Origin: CAXBYZ01 sp043826085
GTDB taxonomy: Bacteria; Patescibacteriota; Microgenomatia; UBA1400; CG1-02-47-37
Length of the DNA: 9,968 bases
Assembly (NCBI GenBank): GCA_043826085.1
Contig: JBDRQW010000105.1
Coordinates: 1-9,968 of the forward strand
Reading direction: 5' to 3'
Notes under the pieces: generated by a model
Databases searched by the model: none
What the model saw: the letters and a program-made list of their open reading frames with translations, nothing else
What the model was told of the DNA's origin: nothing
In this document: positions 1 to 5,580 of the stretch, piece after piece
How positions within the stretch are numbered: position 1 is the stretch's first letter
How the letters are laid out: each line of letters opens with the position of its first letter
Program-made: the position numbers and the translations under genes

Positions 1-23
1 GAAAAAAAGAAGTAAAATACTTC
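1..23 (-). terminator. Weak hairpin plus T-run, possible minus-strand terminator
   Basis: Read on the minus strand, a six-base stem (GAAGTA/TACTTC) with a TTT loop is followed directly by a run of seven T. This is the shape of an intrinsic terminator, but the stem is short and AT-rich. It could end minus-strand transcripts coming from the epimerase gene, which would then run antisense through the tRNA. It lies at the window edge, so the neighbouring context cannot be seen. Confidence 0.3.
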
Positions 24-52
24 AAAAAGTTAATTTCTTTTCGAAAGTATTC

Positions 53-124
53 TGCGGGATAGTCTAATGGCAGTGACTCCTGTTTCTGGAACAGGAAGTC
101 TAGGTTCGAGTCCTAGTCCCGCAA
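53..124 (+). tRNA. trnQ: tRNA-Gln, anticodon CUG
   Basis: The cloverleaf folds fully. The acceptor stem is TGCGGGA (53-59) with TCCCGCA (117-123), and A124 is the discriminator base. The D-stem is GTC/GAC (62-64 and 75-77). The anticodon stem is CCTGT/ACAGG (79-83 and 91-95) around the loop TTCTGGA, giving anticodon CTG at 86-88. The T-arm is CTAGG/CCTAG (100-104 and 112-116) with loop TTCGAGT. The anticodon reads CAG, and the U1-A72 first pair is typical of bacterial tRNA-Gln. The 3' CCA is not encoded (ACAC follows), so a CCA-adding enzyme is needed. A second tRNA-Gln for CAA is expected elsewhere in the genome. Confidence 0.96.
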
Positions 125-273
125 CACAACTGTGCGGTCAAAATGGACCTAGTCCTCTAAATTAGGTTGATGTATCTTTCTAGTCTCTATCGTGCTTCCA
201 AATTTCTGCAACTGTAAAAAGCTTAATACTCATTAGGTTTATTCTGTAAATCTTCTTGCCTATTTTTACTTAT
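125..273. other. Intergenic stretch without recognisable gene
   Basis: About 150 bases separate the tRNA from the end of the epimerase gene. I see no open frame, RNA fold or promoter that I can defend. A short ACCTA/TAGGT pairing (147-151 with 163-167) has a long loop and no T-run, so I do not call it a terminator. Confidence 0.6.
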
Positions 274-1110
274 TTATGTCAATCTAAACTTACCTCTTTG
301 CTTTATCTCGTCGATAATTTTCTTAACCATTTCTGAATATGTATAGGTTGGTAGCTTATATTTCTTTAATTTATCTAGCTTAACCTCAAAATCTTTAAAA
401 TACTTTTTAGCTGTTTTATCTGCTTCTACCTTAATCCCAAATGGAGCCAATATCTCTTTGCCTATTTTGAATCTAGTAGTAACCTCTGGCACCACAATAG
501 GAATTGTTTCATTCCAAATATCTTTTTTAATACATCCGCTAATCACCTCGCTAATATGACTTAAGTATGTTGGCTGAAAATTCCAGGCATCTTCATAAAC
601 TGCAGGAATCCCCTTGTCTATATTTCTAAGTATCCTGTTGAATGGTCTATCGTTTGTTGTATTAGGACTGTAACCCAAAATCAAAGATGGCCTCAGTATC
701 AACCAACCTTTTTTAGTCTTTTTGGCAATCTTTTCTGACTCCAACTTGGTTCTACCATATAAGTTACTAGGATTAACTGCTGCCAAAGATGAAATGTAAA
801 TAAGTTTTGCTCCTTCCTTATCTGAGGCTTCTACAATGTATTGAGTTCCTGTTTGATTTAAAAGTATTGCTTTCTTTGGATTTTCGTCACACCATTTCGA
901 GCTAGCATTGTTAGCTACGTGGACAATTACATCTGGTTTAAAATCTCCAACAACTTTATCTATCTCTTCCTGGTCAGTTATATCTAAATGAACAAAATCA
1001 GACGACAATTTATTTGAAACATATGTTCCTAAAATCTCATAATTATCATTTAGATCAAAATAAACTCTCGCCCCAACATAACTGCTTGCACCAATAATTA
1101 AAATGTTCAT
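274..1110 (-). CDS. RmlD-like NAD(P)-dependent epimerase/dehydratase (extended SDR)
   Basis: The 278-residue protein has an N-terminal Rossmann fold with the dinucleotide-binding turn GASSYVG at residues 7-13. D43 follows the third strand in HLDITD. The catalytic features of extended short-chain dehydrogenases are present: serines at 107-108 (YISSLA) and the YxxxK pair Y118/K122 in LYGRTKLESE, then the RPSLILG segment near 140. Length and motifs fit the RmlD (dTDP-4-dehydrorhamnose reductase) or NAD-dependent epimerase group, which modifies nucleotide sugars for cell-surface glycans. The substrate cannot be read from the sequence. It is probably a soluble cytoplasmic enzyme. The gene stands alone, divergent from the HAD remnant. 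The ATG at 1108-1110 is chosen because the glycine-rich turn begins six residues later and a perfect TATAAT lies six bases upstream, leaving almost no 5' leader. Confidence 0.88.
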   Translation of the reverse strand: MNILIIGASSYVGARVYFDLNDNYEILGTYVSNKLSSDFVHLDITDQEEIDKVVGDFKPDVIVHVANNASSKWCDENPKKAILLNQTGTQYIVEASDKEGAKLIYISSLAAVNPSNLYGRTKLESEKIAKKTKKGWLILRPSLILGYSPNTTNDRPFNRILRNIDKGIPAVYEDAWNFQPTYLSHISEVISGCIKKDIWNETIPIVVPEVTTRFKIGKEILAPFGIKVEADKTAKKYFKDFEVKLDKLKKYKLPTYTYSEMVKKIIDEIKQRGKFRLT

Positions 1111-1116
1111 CCTTCT

Positions 1117-1122
1117 ATTATA
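1117..1122 (-). promoter_or_regulatory. -10 box TATAAT of the epimerase gene, probably leaderless
   Basis: On the minus strand TATAAT is followed by AGAAGG and then the ATG of the epimerase. Transcription normally starts about seven bases after the -10 box, which falls on the A of the ATG. The AGAAGG looks like a ribosome site but directly abuts the start codon, too close to work in the usual way. The -35 region is poor (CAGTTT at a 17-base spacing). Confidence 0.55.
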
Positions 1123-1150
1123 CTAAATACTAAAATGATAAACTGAAAAC

Positions 1151-1234
1151 ATGAAATACAAATTATTAGTTTAGATGTTGATGGAGTCTTGGTTAAGAGT
1201 AAGTCGGCTCCAGTTTCTGAAAAAGTAATTAAAG
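1151..1234 (+). pseudogene. HAD-family phosphatase remnant, frameshifted and cut by the IS
   Basis: The start ATG (1151) encodes MKYKLLV and then meets a stop (TAG, 1172-1174). Moving one base back, from 1171, the frame continues as LDVDGVLVKSKSAPVSEKVI and one further K, ending at 1233. The joined reading is the N-terminus of a Cof/HAD-type hydrolase: a hydrophobic strand, then the DxDG motif I carrying the nucleophile aspartate, then a serine/lysine-rich cap entry. A single missing T in the GTTTAGAT stretch explains the break. The IS begins at 1235, just after the last HAD-like codon. No HAD sequence follows the IS on its right side, so the remainder was deleted or lies elsewhere. It cannot make a working enzyme here. 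The match is from family knowledge over about 28 residues. Confidence 0.72.
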
Positions 1235-1266
1235 TGACCGGTACCCGTTAGACTAGACATGTTTTT
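1235..1266 (+). repeat. Left terminal inverted repeat of the IS
   Basis: It starts TGACCGGTACCC and ends in a T-run. It aligns without gaps to the reverse complement of 2417-2448 at 22 of 32 positions, with the best-conserved blocks GTACCC, TAGACA and the final five T. Confidence 0.85.
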
Positions 1267-1287
1267 GAAGAACAAATAATCTAGTTT

Positions 1288-1294
1288 AAGGAGG
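1288..1294 (+). promoter_or_regulatory. Strong Shine-Dalgarno AAGGAGG for orfA
   Basis: AAGGAGG followed by a seven-base gap to the ATG at 1302 is the only near-perfect Shine-Dalgarno site in front of any gene in this window. It fixes the orfA start and contrasts with the resident genes, which have weak or no such sites. Confidence 0.85.
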
Positions 1295-1301
1295 TATCCA
1301 T

Positions 1302-1556
1302 ATGGCAGTCATAGCCAATGAGGTTAAAAAAGAGATAGTTGAGAAAGTTAAGCAAGGTGAGCCAGTAGCCACTCTAGCTACTCAATACGGAGTCAGTGAT
1401 CGGAGTATCTATGCCTGGTTAAAAAGAAAGGCCTCTGGTAATATCTCTGTTCTAGAACACAATAAACTTAAGAGGGAAAACACCCTTCTAAAAGAGATTA
1501 TCGGGGCTTTAACCATTGAACTTGAGAAAACAAAAAAAAAGACAGGGTTTAAGTAG
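1302..1556 (+). CDS. IS3-family transposase OrfA (helix-turn-helix)
   Basis: The 84-residue basic protein has a helix-turn-helix at about residues 20-42 (VATLATQYGVSDRSIYAWLKR), the HTH_Tnp_1 type that binds the IS ends. A heptad-like leucine region follows at about 51-75 (LEHNKLKRENTLLKEIIGAL), which in this family mediates multimerisation. The length is normal to slightly short for OrfA. The gene overlaps the orfB frame by 41 bases and ends in a lysine-rich stretch encoded by a run of nine A (1532-1540). In IS3 elements OrfA alone is usually a repressor, while an OrfA-OrfB fusion made by frameshifting is the active transposase. Here orfB is in the +1 frame relative to orfA rather than the usual -1. 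Confidence 0.92.
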   Translation: MAVIANEVKKEIVEKVKQGEPVATLATQYGVSDRSIYAWLKRKASGNISVLEHNKLKRENTLLKEIIGALTIELEKTKKKTGFK

Positions 1557-2430
1557 AGTTGAGGTAAAAAAGAAGATAGTTACCTCGATTACCAACTACT
1601 TGGTTTTAAAGGCGGTTAAGTTTACCAATAACCAACTAATTAAACTTCTGGGACTGGCCAAAGCCAGCTTTTACTACCAAGACAAACAAGCCTCAAGAGA
1701 CGAGCAACTAAAAGAGCAAATCCTATCTGTTTTAAACCTTAACCCAAGCTACGGCCATAGGCGAATAGCTTTAGCCTTGGGTATTGGTAAGAAAAGAGCC
1801 AGAAGAGTAATGAAAAAGTATGGGATTAAACCATACAAGAGGAAAAGAGCCTGGAAAAAAAGGAGAGATTTAAGACGACCACCTGCAGTCTTTGCTAACT
1901 TGGTTAAAGGCCAGTGCCCTTTAGTTCCCAACTACACTTGGGTCTCTGACTTTACCTACATCAGGCACCAACAAAGATATATCTACCTAGCTACCTTTAT
2001 GGATCTATTTACCAGAGAGATAGTTGGCTGGCATATCTCAAACCGGCATACTAAGGAGTTGGTTTTAAAAGCTCTACTTGATGGATTTAAGACTACTAAC
2101 TTTAAACCTCCAAGGATTATCCACTCAGATCAAGGCTCAGAGTACAACTGCCAAGACTACATTAACTCCTTAGATTACCTTAAAGTAAATATCTCTATGA
2201 GTAAAAAGGGTTCTCCTTGGGAGAATGGCTACCAAGAATCCTTTTACAACAACTTTAAAACAGATTTGGGATTAGAGTTTGATAGATTTAACTCACTAGG
2301 AGAATTAGTTGAGGCTATTCATCAAACCATAAACTATTACAACCACCAAAGAATCCACACTACCCTTAAAATGTCACCCAACCAATTTAAACAAAACTAC
2401 TACCTCAATTGTCTAGAAAAAGTTGTCTAA
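1516..2430 (+). CDS. IS3-family transposase OrfB (DDE catalytic domain)
   Basis: The open frame encodes 304 residues. The N-terminal part contains the HTH_21-like region (GLAKASFYY near 46-54, then NPSYGHRRIALAL near 76-88). The rve integrase core has the full catalytic triad: D145 in WVSDFTY, D205 in HSDQGSEY and E241 in ENGYQESF, with exactly 35 residues between the last two and a lysine seven residues after the glutamate (K248), the classic DD(35)E plus K pattern. It ends in YNHQRIHTTLKMSPNQF, typical of IS3/IS150-like OrfB. The catalytic domain looks intact. The TTG at 1516 has no ribosome site and lies inside orfA, so I think the frame is normally reached from orfA. The stop codon lies within the right inverted repeat. 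Confidence 0.93.
   Translation: MNLRKQKKRQGLSRVEVKKKIVTSITNYLVLKAVKFTNNQLIKLLGLAKASFYYQDKQASRDEQLKEQILSVLNLNPSYGHRRIALALGIGKKRARRVMKKYGIKPYKRKRAWKKRRDLRRPPAVFANLVKGQCPLVPNYTWVSDFTYIRHQQRYIYLATFMDLFTREIVGWHISNRHTKELVLKALLDGFKTTNFKPPRIIHSDQGSEYNCQDYINSLDYLKVNISMSKKGSPWENGYQESFYNNFKTDLGLEFDRFNSLGELVEAIHQTINYYNHQRIHTTLKMSPNQFKQNYYLNCLEKVV
1532..1540 (+). promoter_or_regulatory. A9 slippage run between orfA and orfB
   Basis: Nine consecutive A sit in the orfA/orfB overlap. A classic ribosomal -1 slip here reads Asp-Arg-Val and then a TAA at 1550-1552, so it fails. A +1 slip, a -2 slip, or loss of one A by RNA polymerase slippage would join orfA to orfB. The run is a natural recoding or transcriptional slippage site, but an assembly or replication indel in the homopolymer would look the same. 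Confidence 0.5.
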
Positions 2431-2448
2431 GAAAAGGGGTACTTGACA
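2417..2448 (-). repeat. Right terminal inverted repeat of the IS
   Basis: The reverse complement begins TGTCAAGTACCCC and matches the left repeat at 22 of 32 positions. The orfB stop codon (2428-2430) lies inside it. Its outer six bases read TTGACA outward, a perfect -35 box, but no suitable -10 box lies 16-18 bases further on. Confidence 0.85.
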
Positions 2449-2471
2449 CTATAGAACTTATTAAGTGAAGA

Positions 2472-2520
2472 GAAATAGTGGGGTTATTTAAGGGTTGCAC
2501 TAGTGAAATAGTGGGGTTAT
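2472..2520 (+). repeat. Two direct copies of GAAATAGTGGGGTTAT, 33 bases apart
   Basis: Exact 16-base copies occupy 2472-2487 and 2505-2520. The first lies upstream of the -35 box of the ATPase promoter. The second fills most of the spacer and enters the -10 box. A 33-base period is close to three helical turns, so a protein could bind both on one DNA face. They could equally be a chance tandem duplication. Confidence 0.7.
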
Positions 2521-2523
2521 AAT
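2495..2523 (+). promoter_or_regulatory. Promoter TTGCAC-17-TATAAT of the ATPase gene
   Basis: The -35 box TTGCAC (2495-2500, five of six consensus) and -10 box TATAAT (2518-2523, perfect) are separated by exactly 17 bases. The expected transcription start is about 2530, the A of the ATG, so the mRNA is probably leaderless. No Shine-Dalgarno site exists between the -10 box and ATG (AGAAAC). Confidence 0.8.
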
Positions 2524-2529
2524 AGAAAC

Positions 2530-3786
2530 ATGATTAAAAGGTCAATATATCCTGATTTGGTTAAACACCTCCAAGAAAAAGAAATAACTTTAATAACAGG
2601 TCCTCGTCAGGCTGGTAAAACTACCTTGATGAATATTATGAAGAAGGATCTTTCTTCTATTAAAGAAAAATCTTTATACTTAAATCTTGATCTAGAAAAT
2701 GATTACAAAATCTTTAAATCTCAAGAAAATCTGATTAATCACCTAAAACTACATTTAGGTACAGCCAAAAAATCATATGTATTTATTGATGAAATCCAAA
2801 GAAAAGAAAATGCCGGTTTATTCCTTAAAGGCCTTTTCGACAGTAACTTACCCTATAAATTTATTATCTCAGGGTCAGGAAGTGTAGAGTTGAAAGAAAA
2901 AGTATCTGAAGGCTTAGCAGGAAGAAAAAAAACATTTAAACTTAGGACTTTATCTTTTCAAGAATTTATTGATTACAAAACAAAGTATAAATTTAGTTCA
3001 AATTTAGATGATTATTTCGCCTCATCAATTTATTCAAATTCAATCTTGGATGAATACTTGCAGTTTGGTGGATATCCTAAATTGATACTTAAAGAAACTA
3101 TACAAGAAAAAAGAGATATTTTAGAAAGTATTTATGAAAGTTACGTTGATAAAGATTTGAAGGATTTATTAAACATAAAAAATACAGAGGCAGTTACAAG
3201 ACTACTAACCTTTTTATCAACCAGAATAGGTAAATTAACCGCAACTTCTGAAATATCCAATAGAATAAATCTTAATTATGATACCACCAAACAATATCTT
3301 CATTATTTGAAAAAAACATTTCAAATTGAATCTATTCAACCTTTTTCCAGAAACTCAGAAAGTGAAATAGTCAAAACCCCCATTTACTATTTTACAGACC
3401 TAGGTATGCGTAATTTTGTTTTTAACAGATTGAGCCATTATGACGCTATTGTTTCTGGTGGCATGTTGTTTCAAAATTTTGTTTATCTACTTTTATCTGA
3501 AAATCATTTAGTCTCAAAAGTGAATTTTTGGCGAACCAAAGAACAAGCTGAAGTTGATTTTATTGTTAACGTGGGTTCAATATTAATCCCAGTAGAAGTA
3601 AAGTTCTCAAAAATTGGTAAGAATGTCTCTGTAGGTAGATCTGTGCACAGCTATATCAAAAAATATTCTCCTAAAAAACTTTTAGTGGTTAATTTAGATA
3701 CAACAAAAAAGTTAAAAATCAAAAATACAGTGGTTAAGTTTGTTCCTTATTACGATTTAGTGACTCAAAATATTGTTGACTTATAG
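2530..3786 (+). CDS. AAA_14/DUF4143 family ATPase
   Basis: The 418-residue protein has an N-terminal AAA domain with Walker A GPRQAGKT (residues 24-31), Walker B VFIDE (84-88) followed by IQR, and a sensor-like SGSGS (114-118) before the family signature GRKKTFKLRTLSFQEF. The C-terminal DUF4143 region has a winged-helix-like middle part and a PD-(D/E)XK-nuclease-like end, with E341/D343 (AEVDFIV) and the E356/K358 pair (PVEVKFS). Members of this family are common in CPR bacteria and archaea and often occur in many copies. Their biochemical role is not established, so I give none beyond likely ATP hydrolysis. The start is supported by the promoter just ahead. The gene is full length, alone, and 81 bases past the IS right end, with no sign of damage. 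Confidence 0.9.
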   Translation: MIKRSIYPDLVKHLQEKEITLITGPRQAGKTTLMNIMKKDLSSIKEKSLYLNLDLENDYKIFKSQENLINHLKLHLGTAKKSYVFIDEIQRKENAGLFLKGLFDSNLPYKFIISGSGSVELKEKVSEGLAGRKKTFKLRTLSFQEFIDYKTKYKFSSNLDDYFASSIYSNSILDEYLQFGGYPKLILKETIQEKRDILESIYESYVDKDLKDLLNIKNTEAVTRLLTFLSTRIGKLTATSEISNRINLNYDTTKQYLHYLKKTFQIESIQPFSRNSESEIVKTPIYYFTDLGMRNFVFNRLSHYDAIVSGGMLFQNFVYLLLSENHLVSKVNFWRTKEQAEVDFIVNVGSILIPVEVKFSKIGKNVSVGRSVHSYIKKYSPKKLLVVNLDTTKKLKIKNTVVKFVPYYDLVTQNIVDL

Positions 3787-3804
3787 AGAGTCGTGGCTAA
3801 AGCA

Positions 3805-3818
3805 TTTGACGTGTCAAA
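3805..3818. other. Dyad TTTGAC-GT-GTCAAA between convergent genes
   Basis: A perfect six-base inverted repeat with two central bases sits in the 75-base gap between the converging ATPase and Memo-CapA genes. The position suits a shared terminator, but there is no adjacent T-run on either strand and the stem would be only five pairs. It may be a weak terminator, a protein site, or chance. Confidence 0.3.
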
Positions 3819-3861
3819 CACCAAAAGAAAGTTTTATTTATCTAATAGAAATTGAGAAAAA

Positions 3862-5580
3862 TTAATTATCTAATATTGTTTGTCCGTTGGGCTGTAAATA
3901 TAGACGATGTTCTTGAATGGTAATGGTATGTTTTTGTAAGTCAATATTTACTTCAACTAATAGGCCTTTTTGTGTGTCTTGGCTAAAGTATTGATCAAAA
4001 ACAAAGTTTCCTAAAGAGTAATAGATAAATTTATTTTTATAGATTTCTGTTTGTTGAATTACGTGGGGGTGTGAACCGATAATTAAATCAACGCCCTGAT
4101 CAATAAATTGATGAGCTAATTTTTGTATGGTTTCATTAGCTGTTTTAGTGTATTCATTTCCCCAGTGAGCTATTAATATTAAAATGTCCACTTGAGATTT
4201 AATCTGGTCTATATCTCTAATAGTGGCTTGATAATTATCAGTTGAAAATTGATTATAGTTAACAAAACCAATCTTAAGATTATTAATATTTTTAATCAAA
4301 TAACTTGGTTTAATTAAGTTATTGATATTGCCAAAATAAGAAATATTAGCAGATTTTAAATAATTTAAGGTTTGATTCAATCCATCTTGGCCAAAATTTA
4401 ATATATGGTTGTTGCCTAGGTTCACAATATTAATATTATTTTTAGCTAGAATTTCGGCAGTAAGTGGTGGTGAGGTAAAAACAAAGTTTTTAGGAGTACC
4501 AATAACACTATATATGCTAATAGATTGATGATTGGTAATCGGACTTTCAAGGTTAATAATAACAGAGTCAAATTGATAAAAGAATTCGGTTAAATTTTTA
4601 AGAATGTAATCAAAACCCTTTTCTTGTCCAATTTGGCGAATATAACGATCAAAGGATAAGTCTCCTGTGAAGAGAAGGTTAATGTTTTGATCTTGAGGTT
4701 TTGGTTTTAAGAAATATCCAGAAATATAACTTGTAACTTTGTCTTGAGGCTGATCACTGTAATCATTTGAATTTTGATTATCAATTAATTGAAAAGAGTA
4801 TTTTGATTGATTTAAATAACCAATCAAAAAGGCTAAACAAGCATGACAGTCACAGTTAATTTTGTCGATATTACTTTGATTTAAGTTTTGGAGCAGTTGA
4901 GTACTGTGTTGATCATTTTGAGTGGCAATTATTTCAGAAACATTATGAGAAAAGTCACTACTGACAATTAAGATAGTATTATCCATATTAATATGCTGAG
5001 AAATTTTCTGACCCAATGAATTAAAAGATTCAATTGATTGACGATTGTTTAAAATAATGGGAATAATTTTTGCTTGAGGAAAAGAATATTTGATGAATGG
5101 AATTAAAGTATAAATAGAATGCTCGGTTCTAAAAGCAGTGTCATTTAGGCTAATGAGATTATCATTAACAAGAGAGGTAATAATAGATTCTTCCGGGTTT
5201 AATTGTCCAAAAGGAGTTTGCCAAGAAATTAAGCTAGATACTGCAAGAGTCTTATGAGTTGAGAGATAGTCGAAATGGTCTGGACCGATTAAAATAATAT
5301 TTTCAATATTTTGAGGATTGATTTTTTGAAAAAAATTAGCAATTAAATTTTTGGCAAGTAAATGATGTGAAATAATGCCGGCTAAAATATTTTGTTTGGA
5401 TTGTTTAGGATTTGAAGAAAAAGCTTCTTGATATAAAATTGAGTCGGTAAAAGGGCTTTCTAATAATTGAGCGTTTGGGGTATTAGGACTTGGTTTAGGT
5501 AGACTTAAATGAAAGTAAAAGTAAAAAAATAGACTTAAGCTTAAAATCGTTAAAAAAAAGCCTAGAAGTAAACGTTTCAT
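3862..5580 (-). CDS. Membrane-anchored fusion of Memo-like and CapA-like domains
   Basis: The 572-residue protein starts with a signal-anchor (residues 4-26, hydrophobic after MKR), placing the rest outside the membrane. Residues about 60-290 resemble the Memo family (AmmeMemoRadiSam protein B): ISHH at 70-73, IGPDH with H102, EHSIYTLIPF at 153-162, SSDFSH at 207-212, and CDCHAC at 243-248, which holds all three cysteines of the protein. In human Memo two histidines and one cysteine bind metal; H72 or H73, H102 and one of C243/C245/C248 are the likely counterparts. Residues about 300-550 are a CapA (PGA_cap) metallophosphatase-like domain: TGDLSFDR (305-312), NLESPIT, NNH (390-392), AHWGNEY (471-477), GSHPH (502-506), SLGNFVFDQ. 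CapA proteins act in poly-gamma-glutamate surface polymer metabolism, but the substrate here is unknown. The ATG directly follows the upstream stop (TAA-ATG), so the two are translated together. Confidence 0.85.
   Translation of the reverse strand: MKRLLLGFFLTILSLSLFFYFYFHLSLPKPSPNTPNAQLLESPFTDSILYQEAFSSNPKQSKQNILAGIISHHLLAKNLIANFFQKINPQNIENIILIGPDHFDYLSTHKTLAVSSLISWQTPFGQLNPEESIITSLVNDNLISLNDTAFRTEHSIYTLIPFIKYSFPQAKIIPIILNNRQSIESFNSLGQKISQHINMDNTILIVSSDFSHNVSEIIATQNDQHSTQLLQNLNQSNIDKINCDCHACLAFLIGYLNQSKYSFQLIDNQNSNDYSDQPQDKVTSYISGYFLKPKPQDQNINLLFTGDLSFDRYIRQIGQEKGFDYILKNLTEFFYQFDSVIINLESPITNHQSISIYSVIGTPKNFVFTSPPLTAEILAKNNINIVNLGNNHILNFGQDGLNQTLNYLKSANISYFGNINNLIKPSYLIKNINNLKIGFVNYNQFSTDNYQATIRDIDQIKSQVDILILIAHWGNEYTKTANETIQKLAHQFIDQGVDLIIGSHPHVIQQTEIYKNKFIYYSLGNFVFDQYFSQDTQKGLLVEVNIDLQKHTITIQEHRLYLQPNGQTILDN

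Larger units (their letters stand above)
1235..2448 (+). mobile_element. IS3-family insertion sequence, 1214 bp
   Basis: The element is bounded by imperfect terminal inverted repeats of 32 bases (1235-1266 and 2417-2448) with 22 matching positions, both starting TG and ending CA as in IS3-family elements. Between them are orfA (helix-turn-helix) and orfB (DDE integrase-like transposase), the standard two-frame arrangement of this family. Left-flanking bases AAG and right-flanking bases CTA do not match, so no 3-bp target duplication is seen, and sliding the ends by one or two bases does not produce one. That, with the missing HAD remainder, suggests an adjacent deletion or recombination after insertion. 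A weak internal promoter (TAGACA at 1254, TAATCT at 1277, 17-base spacing) may drive orfA. Confidence 0.9.

Noticed and set aside
112..155. Repeat of CCTAGTCC in the tRNA 3' end and at 148-155 as an attachment-site duplication
   Set aside because: Eight bases is too short to claim, and no integrase or foreign island lies between the copies.
1516..1518. TTG as an independent translation start for orfB
   Set aside because: No ribosome site precedes it, it lies inside orfA, and IS3-family OrfB is normally reached from OrfA. It is only the first possible start of the open frame.
1749..1931. Antisense open frame of 60 codons inside orfB
   Set aside because: It lies wholly within the well-supported transposase gene, has no start signal or recognisable domain, and reflects the coding bias of the opposite strand.
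2443..2465. Outward promoter from the IS right end (TTGACA) driving the ATPase
   Set aside because: The bases 16-18 downstream (TGAAGA region) do not resemble a -10 box, and a much better promoter lies at 2495-2523.
2472..2520. A mini CRISPR array from the two 16-base repeats
   Set aside because: There are only two copies, the repeat is shorter than a CRISPR repeat, the spacer is 17 bases, and there are no cas genes.
2530..3786. Defence-system NTPase role for the AAA_14/DUF4143 protein
   Set aside because: The family is widespread and multi-copy with no established defence role, and no defence genes are next to it.
3805..3818. Strong bidirectional terminator between the convergent genes
   Set aside because: The dyad lacks a T-run on both sides and its hairpin would have only about five pairs, so it is listed as an unexplained dyad only.
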